Positions 9,301 to 17,263 of a stretch of 40,807 nt of DNA are shown here, in pieces. The position numbers were made by a program, and so were the translations under genes. Position 1 is the first letter of the stretch. Each line of letters starts with the position of its first letter. Below the pieces are notes generated by a model, which saw only the letters and a list, made by a program, of their open reading frames with translations, was not told the origin of the DNA and did no database searches. The stretch is from Aquabacterium sp. (GTDB taxonomy: Bacteria; Pseudomonadota; Gammaproteobacteria; Burkholderiales; Burkholderiaceae_C): NCBI RefSeq assembly GCF_014378415.1, contig NZ_JACMNS010000001.1, positions 1-40,807 on the forward strand, written 5' to 3'.

Positions 9301-9846
9301 TCAGGGTCGGGTGTCGATGAGGCGGGTCTTGCACAAAGCATCGTGCAGAAACTGCCGCTGAGGGTGCAGCCAGCTGAGCAGCGCGTAGATGGCCATCCAG
9401 CCGAACAGCGCGCCGTACAGCCATTTGGATTGATGCCAGCCCACCAGCCAGGCGCCCACCAGCGCTGGCGCGAACCACAGCCAGGAGCTGAAGTAGCGCA
9501 TCAGGGCCTGTTGGAGGCTCAGGCCCGCACCATCGATGGACACGATGCGCAACTGCCAGGTCTTCATGGCCAGGGTCTGCCCGCCGTGCGTCCAGAACCA
9601 CATGAAATACATCGACAGCACCACGAACACCGTGGCCTGCAGGCCTTGGCGGTGTTGCAAGGCATGGCGCTGGCCGACGATCACGCCAAAAATCAAGCCA
9701 ACCACCATCACCACCCCGAACAGCAGCACGCCTTCGTACAGGAAGGCGGCCAGGCGTCGGCGCAAAGCAGGGGCATGGCCTTGGGCGCGCACCGCGCATT
9801 CGGCGGCAGGCAAAGGCACAAAAGGGACGGCGGGACGGGATTTCAT
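9301..9846 (-). CDS. RDD-family membrane protein
   Basis: 181-aa protein with about four hydrophobic segments (GVLLFGVVMVVGLIFGV, ATVFVVLSMYFMWFW, SSWLWFAPALVGAWLVG, YGALFGWMAIYALLSW). The first segment begins RRRLAAFLYEGVLL, matching the family's Arg-Asp pattern with Glu in place of the first Asp. GQTLAMKTWQLRIV between spans 2 and 3 is another typical RDD stretch. Function is unknown in most bacteria; some members have been linked to ion transport. The ATG at 9846 is preferred over the upstream in-frame ATG at 9897. It follows the DUF3106 gene by 80 nt and precedes the LOG gene by 11 nt. Confidence 0.85.
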   Translation of the reverse strand: MKSRPAVPFVPLPAAECAVRAQGHAPALRRRLAAFLYEGVLLFGVVMVVGLIFGVIVGQRHALQHRQGLQATVFVVLSMYFMWFWTHGGQTLAMKTWQLRIVSIDGAGLSLQQALMRYFSSWLWFAPALVGAWLVGWHQSKWLYGALFGWMAIYALLSWLHPQRQFLHDALCKTRLIDTRP

Positions 9847-9926
9847 CGGCAGGGCAAGCAGGGCAAGGCGCGAACAATACACCACGCGTCCATGCACTCA
9901 ACTCGCCATGCGGTGGCCTGGGGATG

Positions 9927-10730
9927 TCAGCGAGATTGCGAGGCCGGCACGGCCGTCATGGCCGCCGCCTGCGCGCCCTTTTTTGGCAACAAGGTGACCG
10001 GGTCCACGAAGCCCTTGGTGGCGGCGATTTTGGGCAGACCCGTTTGCTGGTGCAGGGGCGGCGTGGGCCGCTGGCTGACCAGCGTGGTGGTGGCACCGCG
10101 CCCAGCCTTGATCAGGGATGGGGCCACGGCCACCTGCGCCGGGGCATTGGGTGTGGCGCCAGGCACCCAGTTGGATTTGCTGGTGGATTCGTTGTCGCGT
10201 TGTCGCTTGGACGCCTGCTGGGCCCGCTCGCGGGGGCCAGCCATGTTGTCGCTCAGCACCACCGGTTGCTGCTTGCGACGGGCCTGCTGGGCCAGTTCGC
10301 CACGCTCTTCGGGGCTCAGTGCTTGATAGGACGCCCATTTTTTCTGACGCTCTTCAGGCGACAGTTGGCGAGTTTGTTGAAAGCGCAAACGAGCCTCACC
10401 CCGCTGTTGCGGTGGCAATTTTGACCATTGCGTCATGCGCTCCTGCATGCGCTGCTGTTCCTGGGGTGACAGGCTGCCGAACCGGTTGGACACGTTCATC
10501 CAGCGCTTTTTGTTCGATATTTCCATCGTTGGCCACAAAGCCGCCAAGGGTTGCAAAGCCCGGCGTTGAGATCCAGTGAGGCTGGCCCATGAGTTTGAGC
10601 CGCCTGACGAAGCGCTGGCCGCAACCGCCACTGAGGTGTTCTTCGCCGGCGGGGCTGCCGTGCTCAGTTGGCAGCAGGCCAGGCTCATGCACAACACCGC
10701 CAGCGCCCATGCCGTCACGGTTTGTGTCAT
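9927..10730 (-). CDS. DUF3106-domain exported protein
   Basis: 267-aa protein with an N-terminal signal peptide (hydrophobic AWALAVLCMSLACC, probable cleavage near STA-A). A helical, Gln/Arg-rich DUF3106 domain spans about residues 50-150, with repeated LSPEER/LSPQEQ motifs. The C-terminal third is low-complexity and Pro/Thr-rich. The LSPEER-type helices recall, but do not prove kinship with, periplasmic stress sensors such as CpxP/Spy. Its ATG overlaps the stop of the DUF3619 gene by 4 nt (ATGA), so translation is likely coupled. I know of no biochemical function for the family. Confidence 0.82.
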   Translation of the reverse strand: MTQTVTAWALAVLCMSLACCQLSTAAPPAKNTSVAVAASASSGGSNSWASLTGSQRRALQPLAALWPTMEISNKKRWMNVSNRFGSLSPQEQQRMQERMTQWSKLPPQQRGEARLRFQQTRQLSPEERQKKWASYQALSPEERGELAQQARRKQQPVVLSDNMAGPRERAQQASKRQRDNESTSKSNWVPGATPNAPAQVAVAPSLIKAGRGATTTLVSQRPTPPLHQQTGLPKIAATKGFVDPVTLLPKKGAQAAAMTAVPASQSR

Positions 10731-11383
10731 GGCTGCGCCTCTGCCCCGCCATCGCTGCTTTCGCTGTCGTCGCTGGCTTCACTGTCTGATTTGGCCAGGG
10801 GCGCTTCGTCGGTTTCCAGCGCGGCAGGCTCCGCACTGATCGGCGGTTCGGTCTGCAGATACTCTTCAAAACCGGGGTCGGCATAGGCTGAGGGGGGCAG
10901 GTCGTCGGTCAACAGCGCCATGTCCACGTCGGAGGCGGCTTGCACTTTTTCAGACTGGTACCAACTGTGGATGCCCCACAAGCCCAACACAAGCGCCAGC
11001 GCCGGCAGCGCGGACGCCAAGCGCCAGCCCCAGGGCAGGGGGCCGTCGTCCATGCTTCGGCCATGGCTTGGGTCGCGGTGCTGCCTCCCGGCGCCCCAGC
11101 CTGACAGAGAGAGCGAGGCCTGACCAGACGAGCCCGATCCCGCCATGTTCACGCCGGCCAGTTGGCGGGAAGGCGCGTACTCGGGGGCCCTGGCCACGGC
11201 CACCTGAGGGCGGGCCAGCACGGCCCCGCGCACGGCCTGCTCGCGTGCCACGCGCAGACGCTCGGTGATGTCGTGGGGCAGTGCCTTGGCCGAATCATCC
11301 AGCCGCGCACTGACGCGCAGGGCAAAGCGGGCTTCAATGGCCTCGATTTGCGCGCTCGACAATGGGGTGTTTGGACTTTTCAC
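10727..11383 (-). CDS. DUF3619-family single-span membrane protein, candidate sigma-factor partner
   Basis: 218 aa if translated from the GTG at 11383. The N-terminus has the DUF3619 pattern EARFALRVSARLDDSAK, then LPHDITERLRVAREQA. A low-complexity linker follows, then one membrane span (about residues 120-142, SALPALALVLGLWGIHSW). The acidic C-terminal segment contains LLTDDLPPSAYADPGFEEYL and ends in a Ser/Asp/Glu tail. The ORF track starts at 11488, but that part overlaps the end of the sigma-factor gene, so the GTG 17 nt after the sigma stop is preferred; no strong ribosome site is visible. Location directly after an ECF sigma gene and a one-span topology make an anti-sigma-like role possible but unproven. 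Confidence 0.78.
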   Translation of the reverse strand: MKSPNTPLSSAQIEAIEARFALRVSARLDDSAKALPHDITERLRVAREQAVRGAVLARPQVAVARAPEYAPSRQLAGVNMAGSGSSGQASLSLSGWGAGRQHRDPSHGRSMDDGPLPWGWRLASALPALALVLGLWGIHSWYQSEKVQAASDVDMALLTDDLPPSAYADPGFEEYLQTEPPISAEPAALETDEAPLAKSDSEASDDSESSDGGAEAQP

Positions 11384-11400
11384 GATATGACTGCTTTGAT

Positions 11401-11985
11401 TTACAAGGATATTCCGCGAACATGCATGGCTTTGGACAGCGCCTGGACCGCCCGCGAGCAGTGCGTTTTCACGCTGCCCTCGGAGCAACCCATGGCGGCC
11501 GCCGTTTCAGCGACGTCCAACTCCTCCCAGTAACGCAGCAGGAAGGCCTCCCGTTGACGCGCGGGCAATTTTCCAACTTCGACTTCGATGATCTTGAGCG
11601 TTTCGCCCCGGCTGGCGGTGTCCTCAGCACCTTCCGTGCCTGGATTGTCGATCCTCAGGGAATCCAGCAGGTTGAAGTCGCCATCGCCGTCGTCCGAGGA
11701 TGACTCGAAGTCTCCCAGGTTCTGGAAAACGGCGTTGCGCACTTTTTGGCGCCGAAACCAATCCAGCGTGGCGTTGGACAAGATCCGGGCGAACAGCATG
11801 GGCCATTCGTTGGAAGGCCGGTCGGCGTAGCTTTGCGTCAGGCGGATCATGGCGTCCTGCACGATGTCCAGCGCCGAATCCTCGTCGCGCACGGCAAAAG
11901 CGGTGCGTTTGAACGCGCGGCGCTCAACACTTATCAGGAAGTTGTTGAGCTCGTCTAAGGTGGAGGGGCTGGGCAGGGGGGTCAA
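11401..11985 (-). CDS. ECF RNA polymerase sigma factor
   Basis: Group IV sigma factor directing RNA polymerase to a specialised promoter set. Region 2 is visible in DEDSALDIVQDAMIRL through LSNATLDWFRRQK. Region 4 is visible in LPARQREAFLLRYWEELD, then the helix-turn-helix AETAAAMGCSEGSVKTH. The linker between them is acidic (SSSDDGDGDFN). The ORF track begins at 12159, but conserved sequence only begins near ELNNFLISVERRAFKR. The TTG at 11985 is my best start, giving 194 aa; it is uncertain because no clear Shine-Dalgarno precedes it. It heads the row DUF3619-DUF3106-RDD-LOG and is divergent from ilvB. Confidence 0.82.
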   Translation of the reverse strand: MTPLPSPSTLDELNNFLISVERRAFKRTAFAVRDEDSALDIVQDAMIRLTQSYADRPSNEWPMLFARILSNATLDWFRRQKVRNAVFQNLGDFESSSDDGDGDFNLLDSLRIDNPGTEGAEDTASRGETLKIIEVEVGKLPARQREAFLLRYWEELDVAETAAAMGCSEGSVKTHCSRAVQALSKAMHVRGISL

Positions 11986-12055
11986 GACACGAAGACTTGC
12001 GGCGCCAGATCGGCGAGGGCGGATTATGGCACCGGCCCAGGAATTTTCAGTGCGA

Positions 12056-12061
12056 TAATAT
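12056..12061 (+). promoter_or_regulatory. Candidate -10 element (TAATAT) for the ilv operon
   Basis: An AT-rich patch in an otherwise GC-rich gap, about 185 nt before the ilvB ATG, includes GATAATATTT. No convincing -35 hexamer is seen at 16-18 nt. If it is used, the ilvB transcript has a leader of roughly 175 nt. Confidence 0.25.
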
Positions 12062-12245
12062 TTGTCTTTGCGCCATCCCGATCTGGTCTGAATCGTTACC
12101 CCAACCGGTTTCGGTGGCAGGCCGCGCAGGCTCCAAATCCGCCTCACAAGGGCGAGCACGCTGGTGATCCGTCACCGCAGATGCTGTTGAGGAGGGGTAC
12201 CGATCATTTTTCGTTAGAGAAAAATCCGAAAGGTCTTTTTACATC
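12062..12245 (+). promoter_or_regulatory. ilvB 5' leader with two hairpins
   Basis: The sequence before ilvB can form a 5-bp GGTGA/TCACC stem closed by a TCCG loop (12163-12176). It can also form a perfect 7-bp ATTTTTC/GAAAAAT stem with a 6-nt loop (12206-12225), just before the AAAGG ribosome-binding site at 12229-12233. I see no leader peptide rich in Ile, Val or Leu codons, so classical attenuation is not supported. The AT-only hairpin so close to the ribosome site could influence initiation; this is inference. Confidence 0.4.
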
Positions 12246-13985
12246 ATGGACATGTCCTCTCCCACCACACCTGAAGTTCTCAATGGTTCTGACATTCTCG
12301 TGCGCTGCTTGCAGGCCGAAGGTGTCAAGTACATGTGGGGCTACCCCGGCGGCGCCGTTCTGTACATCTACGACGCCCTCTACAAACAAGACACCATCCA
12401 GCACGTGCTGGTGCGCCACGAACAGGCCGCTGTTCATGCCGCTGATGGTTACGCGCGCGCCACGGGCGACGTTGGCGTTGCGCTGGTGACTTCCGGTCCC
12501 GGCGTGACCAATGCCGTCACCGGCATCGCCACCGCCTACATGGACTCGATCCCCATGGTGATCATCACCGGACAGGTGCCCACGCCCGCGATCGGCCTGG
12601 ACGCCTTCCAGGAGTGCGACACCGTCGGCATCACGCGCCCCATCGTCAAACACAACTTCCTGGTGAAGGATGTCGCCGACCTGGCCGTCACCCTGAAGAA
12701 AGCTTTCCACATCGCCCGCACTGGCCGCCCCGGCCCGGTGGTGGTCGATGTCCCGAAGGATGTCTCCCTCAACAAGACCGCGTTCAGCTACCCTGAAACG
12801 GTTGAGATGCGTTCGTACAACCCGGTGCGCAAGGGCCATGGCGGGCAGATCCGCAAGGCCGTGCAACTGATTTTGGGTGCCAAGCGCCCCTACATCTACA
12901 CCGGTGGCGGCGTGATTTTGGCCAACGCAGCTGCTGAGTTGCGCGAGCTGGTCAATCTGCTGGGCTACCCCACCACCAGCACCCTGATGGGCTTGGGCGC
13001 CATCGCCGCGTCCGACAAGACCTTCCTGGGCATGCTTGGCATGCATGGCACGTATGAGGCCAACATGACCATGCAAAGCGCCGACGTGGTGCTGGCCGTG
13101 GGTGCGCGCTTCGACGATCGCGTGATCGGTAACCCCAAGCACTTCGCCCAGGTCGAACGCAAGATCATCCACATCGACATCGATCCTTCGTCGATTTCCA
13201 AGCGCGTCAAGGTCGATGTCCCCATCGTGGGCGACGTCAAGGACGTGTTGCAAGAATTGATCGCGCAGATCAAGGAGTCGACGCAGCGCGCCGACCCGAA
13301 CGCTCTGGCCGCTTGGTGGAACCAGATCGGCGAGTGGAAAAAGCGCGAATGCCTGAAGTACAAGACTTCTGAAGACGTCATCAAGCCGCAGTTCGTGATT
13401 GAAACGCTGGCTCGCCTGACCCGTGGCACTGATTGTTATGTCACGTCGGACGTGGGCCAGCATCAGATGTTCGCCGCGCAGTTCTACCCCTTTGACGAAC
13501 CCCGTCGCTGGATCAACTCCGGGGGCCTGGGCACGATGGGCGTGGGCCTGCCTTACGCCATGGGCATCAAGCTGGCCAAGCCCGATGCCGACGTGTTCTG
13601 CGTGACCGGCGAAGGCTCGATCCAGATGTGCATCCAGGAGCTGTCGACCTGCCTGCAGTACCAGACCGCGGTCAAGGTGCTGTCGCTGAACAACCGCTAC
13701 CTGGGCATGGTGCGCCAGTGGCAGCAGCTGGACTACGGCAGCCGCTACTCGCACAGCTACATGGACGCGCTGCCCGATTTCGTGAAGCTGGCCGAGGCTT
13801 ATGGCCACGTCGGCATGCTGATCGAGCGTCCGTCTGATGTGGAAGGCGCTTTGCGCGAAGCCATCAAGCTGAAGGACCGCACCGTGTTCCTGGACATCCG
13901 CACCGACCCGACCGAAAACGTCTGGCCGATGGTGAAGGCGGGCCAGGGCATTTCCGAAATGCTGCTGGGGTCTGAAGACCTGTAA
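12246..13985 (+). CDS. ilvB: Acetolactate synthase large subunit
   Basis: Catalytic subunit of acetohydroxyacid synthase, condensing pyruvate with pyruvate or 2-ketobutyrate in valine, leucine and isoleucine synthesis. The 579-aa protein has the three ThDP-enzyme domains. The N-terminal pyrimidine-binding domain has the activating Glu in LVRHEQAAVHAADGYAR. The central domain includes GARFDDRVIGN. The C-terminal domain has the ThDP/Mg motif from GEGSIQMC to the LNN of LSLNNRYLGMV. AAAGG lies 12 nt before the first ATG; another ATG lies two codons later. Symbol choice between ilvB and ilvI is conventional; pairing with ilvH is clear. First gene of ilvB-ilvH-ilvC. Confidence 0.95.
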   Translation: MDMSSPTTPEVLNGSDILVRCLQAEGVKYMWGYPGGAVLYIYDALYKQDTIQHVLVRHEQAAVHAADGYARATGDVGVALVTSGPGVTNAVTGIATAYMDSIPMVIITGQVPTPAIGLDAFQECDTVGITRPIVKHNFLVKDVADLAVTLKKAFHIARTGRPGPVVVDVPKDVSLNKTAFSYPETVEMRSYNPVRKGHGGQIRKAVQLILGAKRPYIYTGGGVILANAAAELRELVNLLGYPTTSTLMGLGAIAASDKTFLGMLGMHGTYEANMTMQSADVVLAVGARFDDRVIGNPKHFAQVERKIIHIDIDPSSISKRVKVDVPIVGDVKDVLQELIAQIKESTQRADPNALAAWWNQIGEWKKRECLKYKTSEDVIKPQFVIETLARLTRGTDCYVTSDVGQHQMFAAQFYPFDEPRRWINSGGLGTMGVGLPYAMGIKLAKPDADVFCVTGEGSIQMCIQELSTCLQYQTAVKVLSLNNRYLGMVRQWQQLDYGSRYSHSYMDALPDFVKLAEAYGHVGMLIERPSDVEGALREAIKLKDRTVFLDIRTDPTENVWPMVKAGQGISEMLLGSEDL

Positions 13986-14160
13986 GGCCACCTTGTTCCC
14001 GGCCGCTCGCAAGGGGGCCGCAGCCAGGTGCTTGCCGGTGCCTGTGCGGGCGGTTCCTCAAGCGGTGCCGGGGTTCCAACACTTCTGATTCATCGAACAA
14101 CGTGGCCACGGCCATCGGGTTACCGCCCGCTGGCTCAAGAGCGCGAAGGACGATCCTGAC
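13986..14160 (+). ncRNA. Structured ilvB-ilvH intergenic region, candidate ilvH leader RNA
   Basis: The 175-nt gap is unusually long for adjacent subunit genes and has no ORF of its own. GCGGGCGGT at 14046-14054 is perfectly complementary to ACCGCCCGC at 14122-14130, a 9-bp GC-rich stem enclosing 67 nt. Inside the loop lies the 10-bp palindrome CGTGGCCACG at 14100-14109. The ribosome site AAGGA of ilvH lies at 14146-14150, just after the long stem. I recall that comparative genomics has described an ilvH RNA motif upstream of ilvH in betaproteobacteria. I cannot check whether this sequence matches that consensus. Confidence 0.5.
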
Positions 14161-14652
14161 ATGAAACACATCATTGCATTGCTGCTTGAAAACGAACCCG
14201 GCGCGCTGTCGCGTGTGGTCGGCTTGTTTTCCGCCCGGGGCTACAACATCGAGAGCCTGACCGTGGCCACCACCGAGGATGCCTCCCTGTCGCGCATGAC
14301 GATCGTCACCAGCGGCTCGGACGACGTGATCGAACAGATCACCAAGCACCTCAACCGCCTGATTGAAGTCGTCAAGGTCGTCGACCTGTCCGAGGGCCCG
14401 TATACCGAGCGTGAGCTGATGCTCATCAAGGTGCGCGCCGTGGGCAAGGAGCGCGAAGAGATGAAACGCATGGCCGACATCTTCCGCGGCCGCATCATCG
14501 ACGTGACCGACAAGACCTACACCATTGAATTGACGGGCGACGCCTCGAAGCTCGATGCCTTCATCGAAGCCATTGACCGCGCCGCCATCTTAGAAACCGT
14601 GCGCACCGGGACCAGCGGGATCGGGCGTGGCGAGCGCATCTTGCGCGTCTGA
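14161..14652 (+). CDS. ilvH: Acetolactate synthase small (regulatory) subunit
   Basis: 163-aa regulatory subunit that stimulates the large subunit and confers valine feedback inhibition. It has an N-terminal ACT domain (LLENEPGALSRVVGLFSARGYNIESL, residues about 6-32) and the standard C-terminal half with ELMLIKVRAV and DAFIEAIDR. Length is typical. AAGGA lies 10 nt before the ATG. The large-subunit gene is 175 nt upstream across a structured gap, and ilvC lies 75 nt downstream, so expression could be tuned separately from ilvB. Confidence 0.96.
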   Translation: MKHIIALLLENEPGALSRVVGLFSARGYNIESLTVATTEDASLSRMTIVTSGSDDVIEQITKHLNRLIEVVKVVDLSEGPYTERELMLIKVRAVGKEREEMKRMADIFRGRIIDVTDKTYTIELTGDASKLDAFIEAIDRAAILETVRTGTSGIGRGERILRV

Positions 14653-15744
<1,092 letters not shown>

Positions 15745-15766
15745 TCACCGATCAGCGCTTGAATTG

Positions 15767-15799
15767 AAAAGCCGCCTGGGGTAACCCGGCGGCTTTTTT
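15767..15799 (+). terminator. Bidirectional rho-independent terminator after ilvC
   Basis: GCCGCC (15771-15776) pairs with GGCGGC (15788-15793), with an inner GGG/CCC extension. It is flanked by four A before and six T after. The flanking A and T runs let it serve both the ilv operon and the convergent gene ending at 15804. Confidence 0.9.
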
Positions 15800-15803
15800 C
15801 ATG

Positions 15804-16388
15804 TCAGGACGCTTTGGACGTGGCGCTGGAGGTCGGCGGTGCCGCAGCCGGTGACTTGGGCTGGGGCGTGTCCGCATGACCCGCTGCCGTCGCGCACTGT
15901 TGCCACAAGCCGTCCAGCCTGGCCCCCTTGTTGCGGCGGCTTTGCAGCCCGGCTTCGAAGGTTTGCTGCCAGTGGGTTTCGGCAAAGCAATTAGAAAATT
16001 GGGTGACTTCAGCGGCTTTCCAGCCCCGTTGCAACAGGTCGGGCCCGAACTGCTTGGCGATGAAGCCCTGGTTGTGCGACGTGATGACCGGTTTGGCGCA
16101 GCTCAAGGCGGCCAGGCTCAAGGTCTTGGGACCGCTTTCGTCCGCGGGCATGTCACCCAATGCGTCCAGCTTGGCCTGGGCGCAGGCGCAGATTGACTTC
16201 ACCGCTTCTGTCGTTGGCGTGCTGGCCGGGATGGCAGCGTCCAGCAACGTCTGCACGCGGGCAGGGCAGCGCAGGGCAAACAGCTGTTGCTGGGTGGGGG
16301 GCTTGGCGGCTTCGGGCGCCGAGGCGGTTTGGGCCTGCACGGAGCCAACGCTGGCCAGCCACAACAAGGCAAACGATGACGACTTCAT
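15804..16388 (-). CDS. Hypothetical exported protein with six cysteines
   Basis: 194-aa protein with a clear signal peptide (MKSSSFALLWLASVGSVQA, cleavage probably after AQA). After cleavage, six cysteines remain (LRCPA, SICACAQ, LSCAKP, FSNCFA, WQQCA), consistent with disulfides in the periplasm. The tail is low-complexity Pro/Ala/Ser. I do not recognise a domain. It stands alone between the ilvC terminator and a 236-nt noncoding gap, so it is probably monocistronic. Upstream on its strand an AAATAAT patch could be a -10 element. Confidence 0.7.
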   Translation of the reverse strand: MKSSSFALLWLASVGSVQAQTASAPEAAKPPTQQQLFALRCPARVQTLLDAAIPASTPTTEAVKSICACAQAKLDALGDMPADESGPKTLSLAALSCAKPVITSHNQGFIAKQFGPDLLQRGWKAAEVTQFSNCFAETHWQQTFEAGLQSRRNKGARLDGLWQQCATAAGHADTPQPKSPAAAPPTSSATSKAS

Positions 16389-16624
16389 ATCAGATTATTT
16401 GCGTATTCAGATTCGATGGTGGAGTCTAGGCGCCCTGCTCATGCTGAGCATGGTTGTTTCAGGTCGGGATGACGGCGTGGGGCAAAACCTGTCACGATCA
16501 ATCAATTGATGGCACAACAACGACAGGCGATCCAGCATGGCGGCATGGGCAACGGTTTACGCAGCTTTACACCGGGTTGACCCGCCCTTGTCGGCGCGGT
16601 AGTGCGCCCCCACGTTGTACACCC
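16389..16624. other. Noncoding gap between divergent genes with two palindromes
   Basis: 236 nt separate two divergent exported-protein genes. It holds a 13-bp perfect palindrome CATGCTGAGCATG (16440-16452) and a 10-bp palindrome ATCAATTGAT (16501-16510). Both are candidate operator sites; no gene is supported here. An in-frame upstream start at 16454 would extend the plus-strand gene through part of this gap but lacks protein-like character. Confidence 0.45.
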
Positions 16625-17263
16625 ATGAACTCCACAAGCATTGCCACGCTGGCCTTGAGGCAACTGATGGTTGCCGCTGCCCTGATGCTGCTGTCAGGGG
16701 CCTTTGGCCTGCCAGTGCCTGTGCCGCCGGGCGTTGCTCAAGCGGCCAAGCTGGAAGGGCAGCGTTTTGACGACACCTTGGTGCTGTCCGACCGCACCCT
16801 GCGCCTCAATGGCCTGGGCTTGCGGGGCGTGGCCTGGGTCAAGGCATTTGTGGCCGGCCTTTACCTGGCGGCGCCGTCCAAGGATCCTTCGCAGATTCTG
16901 GCCATGCAAGGCCCCAAGCGCCTGCGCTTGAAGGTCATGCTTGAGGCGCCCAGTGTTGAGATGACCAAGTCCATGCGAAAGGGCGTGCAACGCAATGAAC
17001 CCGCCGAGGTTCATGCCCAGTTGCTGGACCGCGTCGACGTGCTGGCCGCTGGCTTGGACAGCATCGGCACCTTCCGTCCGGGCGATGTGCTCGATCTGGA
17101 CTTCGTGCCCGGCCAAGGCACGCTGTTGGTGTTCAATGGCAAGGCCTTGTCCAAGCCCATCGCGGGCGACGATTTCTACCGGGCCATCTTGAAGATCTTC
17201 ATTGGCGAGCGGCCCGTGGACAAACGCATGAAGGCGGGGTTGCTGCGTGGTTCGGCTGCCTGA
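16625..17263 (+). CDS. Exported chalcone isomerase-like protein
   Basis: 212-aa product from the ATG at 16625, which is followed by a hydrophobic signal sequence (LMVAAALMLLSGAFGL). The mature part has the bacterial chalcone-isomerase-like pattern: LNGLGLRGVAWVKAFVAGLYL, the helical MTKSMRKGVQRN region, a DFVPGQGTLLVFNGK strand pair and the ending FYRAILKIFIGERPVD. Bacterial members lack a known flavonoid reaction and may bind fatty acids or other ligands; the role is unknown. The ORF track start at 16454 adds 57 residues of unlikely sequence. The last 17 nt overlap the start of xerD, suggesting translational coupling of two unrelated functions. Confidence 0.8.
   Translation: MNSTSIATLALRQLMVAAALMLLSGAFGLPVPVPPGVAQAAKLEGQRFDDTLVLSDRTLRLNGLGLRGVAWVKAFVAGLYLAAPSKDPSQILAMQGPKRLRLKVMLEAPSVEMTKSMRKGVQRNEPAEVHAQLLDRVDVLAAGLDSIGTFRPGDVLDLDFVPGQGTLLVFNGKALSKPIAGDDFYRAILKIFIGERPVDKRMKAGLLRGSAA

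Noticed and set aside
9290-9901. N-terminal extension of the LOG-family ORF
   Set aside because: It overlaps the RDD gene in another frame on the same strand and shows no family resemblance; the domain starts at MAAFSVCVYCGS.
11384-11488. Upstream start of the DUF3619 ORF
   Set aside because: It would overlap the end of the sigma-factor gene by 88 nt with unlikely sequence; the GTG after the sigma stop is more sensible.
12204-14012. 602-aa minus-strand ORF opposite ilvB
   Set aside because: It is the antisense shadow of a highly expressed GC-rich gene; no domain, and ilvB is certain.
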